From NCBI RefSeq assembly GCF_001187725.1, contig NZ_LGIQ01000005.1:323025-387024 (forward strand): DNA of 64,000 nt, in the 5' to 3' direction. Under the pieces are notes generated by a model that saw nothing but the letters and a program-made list of their open reading frames with translations, had not been told where the DNA came from and made no database searches. Positions 7,678-19,862 of the stretch are shown piece by piece. The position numbers and the translations under genes were made by a program. Position 1 is the first letter of the stretch. Each line of letters starts with the position of its first letter. The DNA comes from Brevibacillus reuszeri (GTDB lineage: Bacteria > Bacillota > Bacilli > Brevibacillales > Brevibacillaceae).

Positions 7678-8922
7678 ATGTCCAATCTGAGAGAGGAAGC
7701 CCTCGCGCTTCATAGCAAACATCAGGGGAAACTGGAGGCAGTGACCAAGGTACCAGTTCGCAATGCTTACGATTTAAGTCTTGCCTATTCTCCAGGGGTT
7801 GCAGAGCCATGCAAGGAGATTTTTGATGACAAGTCTAAAGTTTACGATTATACGATGAAAGGTAATCTGGTAGCGGTAGTCAGCGATGGAACGGCTGTAC
7901 TTGGCCTTGGCAACATCGGTCCGGAAGCGGCTATGCCGGTTATGGAAGGGAAAGCAGTTCTGTTTAAATCCTTTGCAGGCGTGGATGCATTCCCCATTTG
8001 CTTGAATACAACAGACGTAGATAAAATCGTGGAAACAGTGAAGCTTCTGGAGCCTACCTTTGGTGGCGTAAACCTGGAAGATATCGCTGCTCCAGCGTGC
8101 TTTGAAGTAGAAGAGCGCCTAAAGCGCGAAACCAATATTCCTATTTTCCACGATGACCAGCATGGTACTGCAATCGTAACAGCAGCGGGCCTGATCAACG
8201 CACTTCGCGTAGTTGACAAAAAGCTGGAAGACATTCGTGTGGTAGCAAATGGTGCAGGTGCTGCCGGTATCGCGATCATGAAACTTCTGCTCTCCATGGG
8301 CGTAAAAGAAGTGATCATGTGCGATACAAAAGGAATTGTGTACGAAGGTCGCGAATTTGGAATGAATCCAGTGAAGGAAGAAATGGCAAAGATCACAAAC
8401 CGCAGCAAGCTGCAAGGTGATCTGGCAGATGCGATGAAAGGCGCAGATGTTTTCATCGGCGTATCCGTAGCTGGCGCTGTTACACAAGACATGGTTCGCT
8501 CCATGAATCGTGATCCGATCATTTTTGCAATGGCAAACCCTATTCCAGAAATCATGCCTGAGGAAGCAAAAGCTGCAGGAGCAGCTGTTGTAGGAACAGG
8601 TCGTTCCGATTTCCCGAACCAAGTAAACAATGTACTGGCTTTCCCAGGAATCTTCCGCGGAGCGCTTGATACACGTGCTACAGAAATTAACGAAGCGATG
8701 AAGCTCGCAGCTGTTTACGCAATTGCTGATCTGATTACACCAGAAGAGCTTTCCTCTGATAAAGTAATCCCTGCGCCATTCGATGCGCGCATAGCACCGA
8801 ATGTAGCTGCTGCTGTTGCGAAAGCGGCAATGGATAGCGGTGTAGCTCGCATCACGATTGACCCAGAAGAAGTAAAGGCTAAAACAAACAGATTGGCTGC
8901 CATTTCCTATCAACAAGTATAG
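7678..8922 (+). CDS. ytsJ: NAD(P)-dependent malic enzyme (YtsJ type)
   Basis: 414 aa. Oxidatively decarboxylates malate to pyruvate, making NADPH or NADH. N-terminal malic domain carries SLAYSPGVAEPCKEI and the metal/substrate motif EDIAAPACFEVEERL. The dinucleotide domain has VVANGAGAAGIAI near residue 193. Length matches B. subtilis YtsJ (410 aa) and the gene follows dnaE as there. Tandem ATGs exist at 7675 and 7678; GGAG at 7666-7669 is 8 bases from the second, and MSNLREEAL matches the family N-terminus. A GntR regulator follows, and an operator palindrome lies 80 bp upstream. Confidence 0.92.
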   Translation: MSNLREEALALHSKHQGKLEAVTKVPVRNAYDLSLAYSPGVAEPCKEIFDDKSKVYDYTMKGNLVAVVSDGTAVLGLGNIGPEAAMPVMEGKAVLFKSFAGVDAFPICLNTTDVDKIVETVKLLEPTFGGVNLEDIAAPACFEVEERLKRETNIPIFHDDQHGTAIVTAAGLINALRVVDKKLEDIRVVANGAGAAGIAIMKLLLSMGVKEVIMCDTKGIVYEGREFGMNPVKEEMAKITNRSKLQGDLADAMKGADVFIGVSVAGAVTQDMVRSMNRDPIIFAMANPIPEIMPEEAKAAGAAVVGTGRSDFPNQVNNVLAFPGIFRGALDTRATEINEAMKLAAVYAIADLITPEELSSDKVIPAPFDARIAPNVAAAVAKAAMDSGVARITIDPEEVKAKTNRLAAISYQQV

Positions 8923-9019
8923 GATGAGCGTGTAGTCAGTACCCTCCGAAGGCGAAAAAGGCAAGTGTTCGTCCTTGGGGGGTGCTTCACTTCACACCAG
9001 GCAGTTCATGAGGAGGATC

Positions 9020-9694
9020 ATGGTGCTCGACTCTACCCAAGATCGAAAGGTATACGAAGGCATTCTCCTGCAAATTCACGAGATTATTCAGGAGCAAAAC
9101 TTGCGACCGGGTGATAAGCTTCCATCCGAGCGCGAATTGTCGGAGAAGCTGGGGGCGGGTCGTTCCTCCGTACGTGAAGCACTCCGGGCTCTCGAGCTAC
9201 TCGGTCTGATCGAAACTCGACGCGGTGAAGGTACATTTCTCAAGCACTACCGGCATAATCGCTTGATTGATATTCTCGGCTTTTTCATTCTACGGGATGC
9301 CAAAACCAAGAAGGACTTGATCGAGATGCGCCGGATGCTGGAGCTGGACGCTGTCCGACTAGCCTGTAGACGGGCGACAGACAAGCATTTTGAGGAAATG
9401 GAACGCGTGCTCGCTATCGCTGAGGAACGGGTAGAACGAGGCGAGGTACCGGCAGAGGAAGACTACCAGTTTCACCGTGTCATTTGCCGCTCCAGCCGCA
9501 ATTCGATCCTGCACCGCATTTGGACACCGTTGGTTGAGTACAGCAATAGTGTGAGGATCGAGTCGTTGTCTCGAGAAGGCAGAGCACGCACTGCACTGAT
9601 GGAGCATCGGCAAATCATGGAGGCAATTCGTGAAGGAAATGTCAACGTGGCCGTTGAAAGAATGAGGCACCATCTGGAGAATAGCAAGCTCTGA
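9020..9694 (+). CDS. FadR-subfamily GntR transcription regulator
   Basis: 224 aa. N-terminal winged helix-turn-helix (KLPSERELSEKLGAGRSSVREALRAL read in pieces around residues 35-60) with the wing ETRRGEGTFL. The C-terminal FCD all-helical ligand domain has the EMRRMLELDAVRLA segment and histidines at FHRVI and EHRQI that usually bind a metal and carboxylate ligand. The start follows AGGAGG with ideal spacing. It lies between malic enzyme and accD, so it probably senses an organic acid and matches the TGGTCAGACCA palindrome at 7579-7595. It may link malate-derived NADPH to fatty acid synthesis. Confidence 0.88.
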   Translation: MVLDSTQDRKVYEGILLQIHEIIQEQNLRPGDKLPSERELSEKLGAGRSSVREALRALELLGLIETRRGEGTFLKHYRHNRLIDILGFFILRDAKTKKDLIEMRRMLELDAVRLACRRATDKHFEEMERVLAIAEERVERGEVPAEEDYQFHRVICRSSRNSILHRIWTPLVEYSNSVRIESLSREGRARTALMEHRQIMEAIREGNVNVAVERMRHHLENSKL

Positions 9695-9775
9695 TTTCCC
9701 TATTTGCGAGTGGCGCTGGCGCTGTGATATGATGATGCAGACCTGTATTGGACGATGAATGGGGGAAGCTTCTGC

Positions 9776-9958
9776 ATGTGGACTGTCATCTACATCGCTC
9801 CTAGCGCTAGAATCGCAGAACGGATACAGCAACGTTTGACAGATGAAGGATTTTTGGTCAAGGTTCGCGAAGCAAAGGTCTCCAAGCAATACGAGATTCT
9901 CGTGCCGGAGGGCGAGCTAAACGAAGTCCGGGATATACTCGGATCAATCCTTCACTGA
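9776..9958 (+). CDS. Small conserved protein upstream of accD
   Basis: 60 aa, [18 protein letters not shown] at the start. The pattern of alternating hydrophobic strands and one helix with a C-terminal [14 protein letters not shown] resembles the short DUF2007-like/ferredoxin-like proteins. Such a small gene is often found before accD in Bacillales. GGGGGAA lies ~9 bases before this ATG; an upstream ATG at 9755 has no ribosome site. Its stop overlaps the ATG at 9958 that opens the accD frame, so translation may be coupled. Function unknown. Confidence 0.65.
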   Translation: MWTVIYIAPSARIAERIQQRLTDEGFLVKVREAKVSKQYEILVPEGELNEVRDILGSILH

Positions 9959-10889
9959 TGAGAAAGGTGGGTGTACCTGTGCTTAAAGATCTTTTTGGGA
10001 AAAAGCGTAAGTTTGCTACCGTCCCTTCAGAGACACTGGCACGCGTCCCTGCTTCCACTGATATAGCGAAGGAAGCGGGAATGAAAGAAAAGGAAGTCCC
10101 TGAGGGATTGATGAATAAATGCCCACATTGTGGGACGATTCACTACTCCAAGGACCTGGAGAAGAATCTGCGCGTCTGCAAAGGCTGCCAGTATCATTAT
10201 GCCATGTCTGCTCCAGAGCGTTTGCAATCTCTTTTGGATGAAGGCACGCTGACAGAGGAGTTTGACACCAATTTAATTACAGCGAATCCGCTCGACTTCC
10301 CAGGATACCTGGAAAAAATAGAGCAGGACAAGGCTAAAACCGATTTGAACGAGGCAGTCATTACAGGAGAAGGAATCCTGGGTGGAAATCGAGTCGTTAT
10401 CGGTGTGATGGACTCGCGTTTTCGCATGGCCAGCATGGGCTCTGTTGTCGGGGAAAAAATCACCCGTGCAATTGAGCAAGCGATCGACCGCCGACTGCCA
10501 TTTATTCTGTTTTCTGCATCGGGCGGAGCACGTATGCAGGAAGGCATTCTGAGTCTGATGCAAATGGCGAAAACAAGCGCGGCATTGTCTCGTTTGGATC
10601 GGGAACGACTGTTGTTCATTTCGATCATGACCAATCCTACATACGGTGGCGTTTCGGCTAGTTTTTCTTCGCTCGGAGATTATAATATCGCAGAACCGGG
10701 AGCTATGATTGGCTTTGCCGGACGTCGCGTCATTGAGCAAACGATCCGCCAGGAGTTGCCAAAAGACTTCCAAACAGCCGAATTCTTGCTGAAAAACGGG
10801 CAACTGGACATGGTGGTACACCGTAAGGATATGCGGACAACGCTGTCCAAGCTGGTAGAGATGCACACGTCACGGGAAGGAGTGGAAGC

Positions 10890-13027
<2,138 letters not shown>

Positions 13028-13120
13028 CGAGTCATTTTCCACGAAAAAAGTTCAACCTTGGCTGTGCCAAAAGAAATGGCGCAGCCGGGTTTTCTAAGAG
13101 TTCAGAGGAGGCATTATCCT

Positions 13121-14875
13121 ATGTTGAGGAAAGCAAAAATCGTATGTACCATTGGTCCGGCTAGTGAATCCGTTGAAACACTGAAAAAGCTGATTCATGC
13201 GGGCATGGATGTGGCTCGGCTGAACTTTTCGCATGGCTCTCATGAAGAGCATGCTGCTCGTATTGTAAACATCCGCAAAGCATCAGAAGAGACAGGAAAG
13301 GCTGTTGCCATTCTACTGGATACAAAAGGCCCTGAGATTCGCACGGGGACATTGGCAGTTGACGCTGTCGAATTAGTAGAAGGAAATACGATTACGCTCA
13401 CGACTGAGGAAATCGCAGGGACAGAAGAGCGTGTCTCCATTACGTATGATGAATTGCCACAGGATGTCAAAACCGGCGATACCATTTTGATTGATGATGG
13501 CCTGATTGGTTTGACTGTCCAGGAAGTACAGGGAAAAGACATCGTCTGCCTGATCAAAAACGGCGGAACGCTGAAAAGCAAAAAAGGTGTAAACGTCCCG
13601 GGTGTAAGCATCAACCTGCCTGGCATTACCGAGAAGGATGCACAGGATATTGAGTTTGGAATTGCACAAGACGTTGACTTCATCGCGGCTTCTTTTGTGA
13701 GAAAAGCGAGTGACATTTTGGAGATCCGTCAAATTCTGGAGCGCCACAAAGTTCATATTGATATCATTGCGAAAATCGAAAACCAAGAAGGCGTGGAAAA
13801 CGTCGATGAAATTCTGGTCGTAACAGATGGAATCATGGTCGCACGCGGAGATTTGGGTGTGGAAATCCCGGCAGAGGAAGTTCCACTCGTTCAGAAAAAG
13901 CTGATTAAAAAATGTAACGAGCTGGCGAAGCCGGTCATTACGGCAACGCAAATGCTTGATTCCATGCAGCGCAACCCAAGACCGACACGTGCAGAAGCAA
14001 GTGACGTGGCAAACGCAATCTTTGACGGCACCGATGCAATTATGCTTTCTGGAGAAACGGCTGCAGGAAAGTATCCGGTAGAATCCGTCGAAACCATGCA
14101 TCGTATTGCTGTTCGTGCCGAGCAAGAGCTGAACTATCGTGAGATTTTATACGCGCAAGCACAGCTTAAGCAAGTAACGATTACAGATGCGATCAGTCAG
14201 GCTGTTTCCAATGCAGCGCTCGACCTGGACGCTGCTGCGATCATTACGGCAACAGAAAGCGGACATACCGCGCGCATGGTTTCCAAATTCCGTCCAAAGG
14301 CGCCAATCGTGGCCGTTACACCACATGCATATGTCATTCGCCGTCTTTCGCTGGTCAACGGTGTTTACCCTGTCCTTGGTGTGCTGGCGAACACGACAGA
14401 CGAGATGCTGGAAATGTCTGTTCAGGAAGCACTTGATGCTGGCTTCGTACGTCACGGTGACCTGGTTGTGATCACAGCGGGAGTGCCTGTTCGCGAAGTA
14501 GGCACAACTAATCTAATGAAGATCCATGTGATTGGCGATGTTGTAGCCAAAGGCCAGGGGATCGGCAGAAAGGTTGTTACAGGGAAAGTTGTGACTGCCC
14601 GTTCCGCAGAGGAAGCGCTGGCTAAGGCGGAGGAAGGCTGCATTTTGGTGACGATCGGAACAGACTCTGACATGATTGAGGCCTTTAAAAAGGCTGGAGC
14701 GGTCATTTGCGAGGAGGGGGGACTTACCTCTCATGCAGCGATCGTTGGCCTGAATGTGGGGGTTCCTGTCATTGTAGGCGTGACCTTTGCGACCGAATTG
14801 TTGAAGGACGGTCAGATCGTTACAGTCGATTCCGAGCGTGGACACATTTACTCTGGACATGCCAGAATTCTTTAG
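13121..14875 (+). CDS. pyk: Pyruvate kinase with C-terminal PEP-utilizer-like domain
   Basis: 584 aa. Makes pyruvate and ATP from phosphoenolpyruvate. The TIM-barrel core has [13 protein letters not shown] at the start, the metal/substrate motif [18 protein letters not shown], and [11 protein letters not shown]. After residue ~475 comes the extra Bacillus/Geobacillus domain with the [11 protein letters not shown] histidine-loop motif of PEP-utilizing enzymes, which is structural or regulatory in these kinases. Length equals the B. subtilis form (585 aa). Start chosen from the AGAGGAGG site 8 bases upstream. Confidence 0.96.
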   Translation: MLRKAKIVCTIGPASESVETLKKLIHAGMDVARLNFSHGSHEEHAARIVNIRKASEETGKAVAILLDTKGPEIRTGTLAVDAVELVEGNTITLTTEEIAGTEERVSITYDELPQDVKTGDTILIDDGLIGLTVQEVQGKDIVCLIKNGGTLKSKKGVNVPGVSINLPGITEKDAQDIEFGIAQDVDFIAASFVRKASDILEIRQILERHKVHIDIIAKIENQEGVENVDEILVVTDGIMVARGDLGVEIPAEEVPLVQKKLIKKCNELAKPVITATQMLDSMQRNPRPTRAEASDVANAIFDGTDAIMLSGETAAGKYPVESVETMHRIAVRAEQELNYREILYAQAQLKQVTITDAISQAVSNAALDLDAAAIITATESGHTARMVSKFRPKAPIVAVTPHAYVIRRLSLVNGVYPVLGVLANTTDEMLEMSVQEALDAGFVRHGDLVVITAGVPVREVGTTNLMKIHVIGDVVAKGQGIGRKVVTGKVVTARSAEEALAKAEEGCILVTIGTDSDMIEAFKKAGAVICEEGGLTSHAAIVGLNVGVPVIVGVTFATELLKDGQIVTVDSERGHIYSGHARIL

Positions 14876-14908
14876 GTACAAAGATTCATTTTAACTGGGA
14901 AGTATATA

Positions 14909-14938
14909 GAAAGGGTGACAAAGAGTCACCCTTTTTTG
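14909..14938 (+). terminator. pyk terminator
   Basis: AAAGGGTGAC and GTCACCCTTT form a 10-bp perfect stem with an AAAGA loop, followed by a run of T. Confidence 0.92.
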
Positions 14939-15273
14939 GCGTGGGTTGAGAGGGGGTTCTATACAGTAGGGTCCCCCATTCATTTCCAGGAAAAGGTGGC
15001 TTTTAGGTGGTGCAATGCCCGTCGGAATCTGTTAAAATCGGTCGGTACGTTCCCAAACGGGTATCCTCTACTTTCGGGAACGGTGAAATTTTACTAGCAA
15101 TAGATGGATGCAAGACTAACAGAACGTTCGACATTTCCCGTTAGGCAAGTATCGGGAAGAGAGGCGAATTGTGCCAGTTCCATGTGCCAATTTGTATGAT
15201 TGATGGAAGACAATGCGAGTGGAAAAAGGCACCTAATGTTCGGGAATATATGTCAAGTGTTTTTTCTAAAATA

Positions 15274-15289
15274 ACACTACATATTGTGT
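15274..15289. promoter_or_regulatory. NrdR box 1
   Basis: ACACTACATATTGTGT is a near-perfect palindrome matching the NrdR consensus (ACAC-AT-rich-GTGT). It starts exactly 32 bp, three helical turns, before the second box. The nrdR gene is at 44571-45059. Confidence 0.8.
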
Positions 15290-15305
15290 TGTCGAAATTT
15301 ATTTC

Positions 15306-15321
15306 GCACAACATATAGGTA
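15306..15321. promoter_or_regulatory. NrdR box 2
   Basis: GCACAACATATAGGTA is a weaker half-conserved copy, in phase with box 1 as expected for cooperative NrdR binding over an nrd promoter. Confidence 0.65.
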
Positions 15322-15386
15322 AAACTATTGAGTTTTTTAGATAAAGATAGTTAACTAGAGAGGAAAGATTTGAAGGAGGAACCGAT

Positions 15387-17648
15387 ATGCTGGCCACTGA
15401 TACCGTTATCCGCACCCAATTTCTGCGGGATGAATTTTTAGACCAATACGCTGACTTCCCAGCGCATATGAGTCCGTTGGGACAGTTCGTTTACTACCGT
15501 ACTTATTCTCGTTTTATTCCAGAAAAAGGTAGACGCGAGACGTGGAAAGAAACTTGCCGCCGCTCGGTGGATTACAATATTAAGCTGGCTTATCAACATC
15601 TGAACAAGATTGGTCTGCATGCAGACCTGCGCTTGATGGAGAAAGAGGCAGAGGGATTGTTTGACAACATGTTCAATCTCCGCCAATTTTTGTCCGGACG
15701 CACCCTGTGGGTGGGCGGCGCGGAAAATGGCGTAGCCGATTTGTATCCATTGGCGAATTTCAATTGCTCCTTTTTGAACATCAAATCTTGGGATGATTTG
15801 GGAGACTTGTTCTATCTCTTGCTCGTCGGTACAGGTGTTGGCTTCAAGTGCACCAAAGAAATGGCGGCAGGACTGGGACCAATCCGTACAAATGTATCCC
15901 TGTTGTCCTCCGAATACAAGCCGCTGCCAAAGCATCAGCGTCTTGAACGCTCTGAGCTGAATGTCCTGGAGAATGGCTTTGCCAAAATCTACGTGGGCGA
16001 CAGTAAAGAAGGCTGGGTAGAGTCACTGCGTCTCTATCTGCAAATTTTGACGGACAAGGCTTACGAGCATATCCATACAGTGAAAATTTCCTACAACAGT
16101 GTCAGGCCAAAAGGCGAGCGTCTGCAGCGCTTTGGTGGAACAGCGAGTGGTCATGAACCGCTTCGCGAAATGTTTGAAGGTATCGATAAAGTATTGAAAA
16201 ACGAGATTGACAAGCATTTGGCAAAGATTGAGAGCGACGAAAAAGGGTATGGCAAAATTCGTCCGGTACATATCCTCGACATTGGCAACCTGATCGGTGC
16301 AAACGTAGTAGTAGGCGGCGTGCGCCGGACTGCGGAAATCTTCTTGTTTGACCATGATGACTATGAGTGCATGCTGGCGAAATACGGAATTAATGGATTT
16401 TGGACAGAAGATCAGCTGGCCCATCACCGCCGAGTAGGAGAGCTTTTGGGTGAACACAAGCCAGTGTGGTTTGACGGTATTCAAAACGTGGGAGACAGTC
16501 GCGTTGGTCTGGACCATCGCCGCATGTCCAACAATTCGATTGCTTTTACAAAGCAGCCATCCAAAGAGTTCCTGAATCTCGTCTTTACTTTGATGCAGCT
16601 TGAAGGTGAGCCTGGATTTATTAATCTGGAGGAAGCGAATCGTCGCCGTCCGAATGCAGAGGGCTTGAATCCTTGTGCGGAGATTTTGCTTGATTCCTAT
16701 GGGGTATGCAACCTGACTACGGTAAACCTCGTTGAATTCGTAAAATCAAACGCTGACGGCTCCAAGTATTTGGATCTCGATGGTTTACTGGAAGCTCAGC
16801 GCAAATCGGCTCGTGCAGGTCTGCGGATGACATTGGTTACCTTGGAACTGTCGCACTGGGATACCGTTCAACAGCGTGACAGACTGCTTGGCACGTCGCT
16901 GACAGGGGTAAAAGACGCACTTGCATCTCTTGGCTATACCGAAGAGCAAGAGCTGGAGCTGCTTCGTCAGCTGGGCAATGCAGCGCGTGATGAGGCAAAC
17001 CGTTATGCATACGAGCTGCGTGTCAATTCACCGCTTCTCGTGACCACTGTAAAGCCGGAAGGTACGCTGTCACAGGTAGCTGGCGGGGTTTCCAGCGGAC
17101 TGCACTGGTCCCACTCCCCACACTACATTCGCCGTATCCGCATCAATGCAGAAGATCCACTGGCGAAAGCAGTACAAGCACTTGGCTGGACAGTCAATCC
17201 AGAGGTAGGCACACCGGGTGACACCTACGAAGAGCGCATGGCGAATGCACGGACGCTGGTAATTGACTTCCCGGTAGCATCAGGGGCAGAGGAAACGAAA
17301 AACGAAGTAAGTGCAAAACGCCAATTCGATACGTATTTCCGTTTCCAAAAGGAATACACCGAGCATAACTCCTCCAACACGATTACCGTTCGCAAAGAAG
17401 AGTGGCAAGAGGTGGAAGATATCGTTTATGCAAACTGGGATAATTTCGTAGGGGTATCCTTCTTGCAGCTCGATGGAGGAAACTACCAGCTCGCACCGTA
17501 CGAAGAATGCACGAAGGAGCAATACGAGGCTCTCAAACAAACGATGAAACCATTTGATCCGGCTATTTTGCAGCAATTCGAAACAGGTGGAGAAGCAGAC
17601 CTGTCTACAGCTGAATCTTGTGAGGGTGGGGCTTGCCCGATTCGTTAA
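15387..17648 (+). CDS. nrdJ: Adenosylcobalamin-dependent ribonucleoside-triphosphate reductase, class II
   Basis: 753 aa, close to the monomeric Lactobacillus leichmannii enzyme (~740 aa). Reduces NTPs to dNTPs using a radical from coenzyme B12. Visible: active-site strand with FNCSFLNI near 130, the [10 protein letters not shown] motif near 431 carrying the second-sheet cysteine and glutamate, and a C-terminal CEGGAC redox pair that re-reduces the active site. GAAGGAGG lies 7-8 bases before the ATG. NrdR boxes upstream indicate NrdR repression. It is inserted between pyk and fxsA relative to B. subtilis. Confidence 0.95.
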   Translation: MLATDTVIRTQFLRDEFLDQYADFPAHMSPLGQFVYYRTYSRFIPEKGRRETWKETCRRSVDYNIKLAYQHLNKIGLHADLRLMEKEAEGLFDNMFNLRQFLSGRTLWVGGAENGVADLYPLANFNCSFLNIKSWDDLGDLFYLLLVGTGVGFKCTKEMAAGLGPIRTNVSLLSSEYKPLPKHQRLERSELNVLENGFAKIYVGDSKEGWVESLRLYLQILTDKAYEHIHTVKISYNSVRPKGERLQRFGGTASGHEPLREMFEGIDKVLKNEIDKHLAKIESDEKGYGKIRPVHILDIGNLIGANVVVGGVRRTAEIFLFDHDDYECMLAKYGINGFWTEDQLAHHRRVGELLGEHKPVWFDGIQNVGDSRVGLDHRRMSNNSIAFTKQPSKEFLNLVFTLMQLEGEPGFINLEEANRRRPNAEGLNPCAEILLDSYGVCNLTTVNLVEFVKSNADGSKYLDLDGLLEAQRKSARAGLRMTLVTLELSHWDTVQQRDRLLGTSLTGVKDALASLGYTEEQELELLRQLGNAARDEANRYAYELRVNSPLLVTTVKPEGTLSQVAGGVSSGLHWSHSPHYIRRIRINAEDPLAKAVQALGWTVNPEVGTPGDTYEERMANARTLVIDFPVASGAEETKNEVSAKRQFDTYFRFQKEYTEHNSSNTITVRKEEWQEVEDIVYANWDNFVGVSFLQLDGGNYQLAPYEECTKEQYEALKQTMKPFDPAILQQFETGGEADLSTAESCEGGACPIR

Positions 17649-17672
17649 TCAAGTAGCAGCATAATAGATATA

Positions 17673-17717
17673 GTAAAAACGGAGGGGACTGCAGGACAGT
17701 TCCACTCCGTTTTTTGC
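17673..17717 (+). terminator. nrdJ terminator
   Basis: AAAAACGGAG pairs with CTCCGTTTTT around a GGACTG...CAGTTCC inner stem, followed by six T. Confidence 0.88.
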
Positions 17718-17778
17718 TTTTTAAAAGCATCGCTTGTCTATGGTACAATAAACATAGAATGAAAGGGGAGAATCGCGC

Positions 17779-18210
17779 TTGCGTCCAATCATATTTACTC
17801 ATCGCGTGCGGGCTCGTTATCAAGAGACTGACCAGATGGGTGTCGTGTACCATGCGAATTACTTGAATTGGTTTGAAGTCGGACGGACTGAATTTATTCG
17901 CCATGCGGGCCTTACGTATAGAGAGCTGGAGGAAAAAGGTATTTTGCTTCCCGTGATGGATGCCAGAATTACTTACAAAAAGCCGGCAAAATATGATGAT
18001 GAGGTAGATATCCGGACATGGGTGGGTCTCCTTAGTCCCGTTCGGCTGACGTTTTGCTATGAGATTATCCGGGTGGCTGATCAGGAGCTTTTGGTGACGG
18101 GAGAGACGATGCACGCGTTTACCAACAGTGACCTGAAGCCAATCAGACTGTCCCGTTCCGAGCCGATTGTGTATGAGTGGCTGGCTACCAAGAATAAAGG
18201 GGAGGAATAG
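17779..18210 (+). CDS. YbgC-like acyl-CoA thioesterase (hot-dog fold)
   Basis: 143 aa. The motif RYQETDQMGVVYHANYLNWF near residues 12-31 contains the D-x-MGVVYH-N-Y signature of 4HBT/YbgC thioesterases, where the aspartate is catalytic. The enzyme hydrolyses acyl-CoA or acyl-ACP thioesters; the substrate cannot be told. TTG start follows AAAGGGGAG at good spacing, and MRPIIFTHRVRARY begins at the fold. The stop lies 2 bp before the fxsA ATG, so the two are an operon. Confidence 0.88.
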   Translation: MRPIIFTHRVRARYQETDQMGVVYHANYLNWFEVGRTEFIRHAGLTYRELEEKGILLPVMDARITYKKPAKYDDEVDIRTWVGLLSPVRLTFCYEIIRVADQELLVTGETMHAFTNSDLKPIRLSRSEPIVYEWLATKNKGEE

Positions 18211-18211
18211 C

Positions 18212-18607
18212 ATGCTGCGTATCCTCGTTGTCCTTTTCGTTGTCGTTTTTGGAATAGAGCTGTGGGGTTTGATCGCAGTAGGTTCATTGATTGGCGGCTG
18301 GAATACGGTTTTCCTGGTCATTTTGACAGGGCTGTTTGGGGCATGGATGGCGAAGCAGCAGGGCATTCAGGTGTTTCGGATGGTGCAGTTTCAGCTGGCC
18401 CGCGGTCAAATGCCTACCGAAACCTTGATTGATGGGGTTTTAGTCTTGATCGGTGGACTTCTTTTGCTGCTCCCGGGCTTTATTTCAGATGTGATCGGCT
18501 TGATTTTCTTGATTCCGTATACACGCATGATTTTGCGCCATTTGTTAAAACGCTGGCTGTGGTCGCTCATTTCATCCGGCCGGATACAGCTTTTCTTCCG
18601 TAGATAA
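18212..18607 (+). CDS. fxsA: FxsA-family cytoplasmic membrane protein
   Basis: 131 aa with hydrophobic segments at about 3-22, 28-47 and 75-104, including the conserved LLLLLPGFISDVIGLIFLIP stretch. FxsA in E. coli affects exclusion of phage T7; otherwise the function is unknown. B. subtilis has the orthologue (ytzA) between pyk and ytvI, the same order as here. AAAGGGGAGGAA precedes the ATG, overlapping the end of the thioesterase gene. Confidence 0.88.
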   Translation: MLRILVVLFVVVFGIELWGLIAVGSLIGGWNTVFLVILTGLFGAWMAKQQGIQVFRMVQFQLARGQMPTETLIDGVLVLIGGLLLLLPGFISDVIGLIFLIPYTRMILRHLLKRWLWSLISSGRIQLFFRR

Positions 18608-18664
18608 GGAAAAGAACCGCTCTGGTAGACCGAAATTCTGGTCTTCAGAACGGTTCTTTTTTTC
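18608..18664. terminator. Terminator between fxsA and ytvI
   Basis: AAAGAACCG pairs with CGGTTCTTT, with CTCTG/CAGA and AGACC/GGTCT pairs inside and a long T-run after. Confidence 0.85.
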
Positions 18665-18725
18665 TATCCGAGCGAGCCGTAGAGGCTTCCATGAAAAGGG
18701 CTGCAATGTCATGGCTGCAGGCTTC

Positions 18726-19862
18726 TTACTGCGTCTGCTGCTTTCCTCTTATGTAGTTCCACACATCAGTGAAGACGTCAGCTTTTACTAAAGCATTGAT
18801 TAATACAAGTGAAACCGGACCGATGATCAGACCCAGGAAACCGAACAATTGAAGTCCGACAAACAGAGCGACTAACGTCAGGAGCGGGTCCAGACCAACA
18901 CTTTCTGCAACGACCTTGGGTTCGATGATCTGACGGAAAATCAATACGACCGCGTACAGGATGGACAAGCCGATCACCATGCTGTAGTTGCCTTTAAAAA
19001 AGAGGTAGACAATCCACGGAACAAATACAGTACCTGTGCCCAGATAGGGGAGTAAATCAACCAGTCCGGTGAGCAGTCCGATCGTGATGGCATACTCGAC
19101 GCGCATGATCAAAAGACCGATGATCACGATGGCGGCAGTCAGGGAAATAAGCGTCAGCTGCGCTTTAATAAACCCGACCAGGGCACCGCGCAGATCGCGA
19201 AAGATTTGATCCAGACGATTGTTTACGCCGTTCGGTAAAAGTCTGCGAAAACGTGCTTCCCACAAGTAGAAGTCCTTGGAGATAAAGAAGGCACCCATCA
19301 ACGAGATCACGGATACCGTAGCCAGATTTGGCAACGAGACTAGCAGATTTTTCAATCCATTAAGAAACTTGACAACCAGGTCCTGGCCAGCGTGTGTGAT
19401 TGTTGTAATGCCGCTTCCGATCGTACTGTCGACCTTTAGCTTAAAGTCGGGATCAAGCTGCGTGTACATCCACTGAATCTGATTGTAGATACCCATCAAA
19501 AATTCTTGGGAGATTGTGCGCTGCAAGTATTCAGACAGCTCAGAGGCAAATCCGGGAAGCCGTTTTGCCAGCTCGCCAATCTCGACGACAGTTTCTGTTA
19601 CAGCCAGTGTGACGACTCCGATAGCCAAAAGCATCAGAAGCAAAAGGGCGATGGTAACAGACAGCCAGCGAGGAATTTTGAACTTTTTGGTAATGAAGGT
19701 AACGGGTCTGTTGATGATGAGCGCGATGACTAAAGCAATTAGAAATGGGTACAGTAAGGGTGTTGCGAACTGGAAAAGCCAAATTCCTACATATACTACC
19801 AAACAAACCCATAGCAAACGGATGATTTGAAACAGGCGCTCCACCCAATTTTCCTGATTCAA
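18726..19862 (-). CDS. ytvI: YtvI, AI-2E transporter family sporulation membrane protein
   Basis: 378 aa with seven to eight membrane segments; a soluble amphipathic block lies between residues ~95 and 190. The conserved DLLPYLGTG motif near residue 268 and GLQLFGFLGLIIGP near 333 are typical of the AI-2E exporter/UPF0118 family. The B. subtilis orthologue is a sporulation-related membrane protein. The TTG start at 19860-19862 follows GAAAGGAG with 7-base spacing; the frame upstream to 19940 lacks a ribosome site. It is transcribed away from citZ. Confidence 0.88.
   Translation of the reverse strand: MNQENWVERLFQIIRLLWVCLVVYVGIWLFQFATPLLYPFLIALVIALIINRPVTFITKKFKIPRWLSVTIALLLLMLLAIGVVTLAVTETVVEIGELAKRLPGFASELSEYLQRTISQEFLMGIYNQIQWMYTQLDPDFKLKVDSTIGSGITTITHAGQDLVVKFLNGLKNLLVSLPNLATVSVISLMGAFFISKDFYLWEARFRRLLPNGVNNRLDQIFRDLRGALVGFIKAQLTLISLTAAIVIIGLLIMRVEYAITIGLLTGLVDLLPYLGTGTVFVPWIVYLFFKGNYSMVIGLSILYAVVLIFRQIIEPKVVAESVGLDPLLTLVALFVGLQLFGFLGLIIGPVSLVLINALVKADVFTDVWNYIRGKQQTQ

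Larger units (their letters stand above)
14940..15386 (+). promoter_or_regulatory. Long upstream region of nrdJ with paired GGGAA hairpins and NrdR boxes
   Basis: The ~445-bp region has no gene. CGTTCCC (15048-15054) and GGGAACG (15076-15082) form one hairpin; TTCCCG (15135-15140) and CGGGAA (15153-15158) form another; a further TTCGGGAA lies at ~15239. Two NrdR boxes sit 70-110 bp before the nrdJ start. I could not match a cobalamin riboswitch B12 box here despite the B12-dependent enzyme downstream. Confidence 0.55.

Noticed and set aside
14940..15386. Cobalamin riboswitch before the B12-dependent nrdJ
   Set aside because: A GGGAACGGTGAAAT stretch recalls part of the B12 aptamer, but the B12 box and the rest of the fold are missing, and B12 normally represses the B12-independent enzymes instead.
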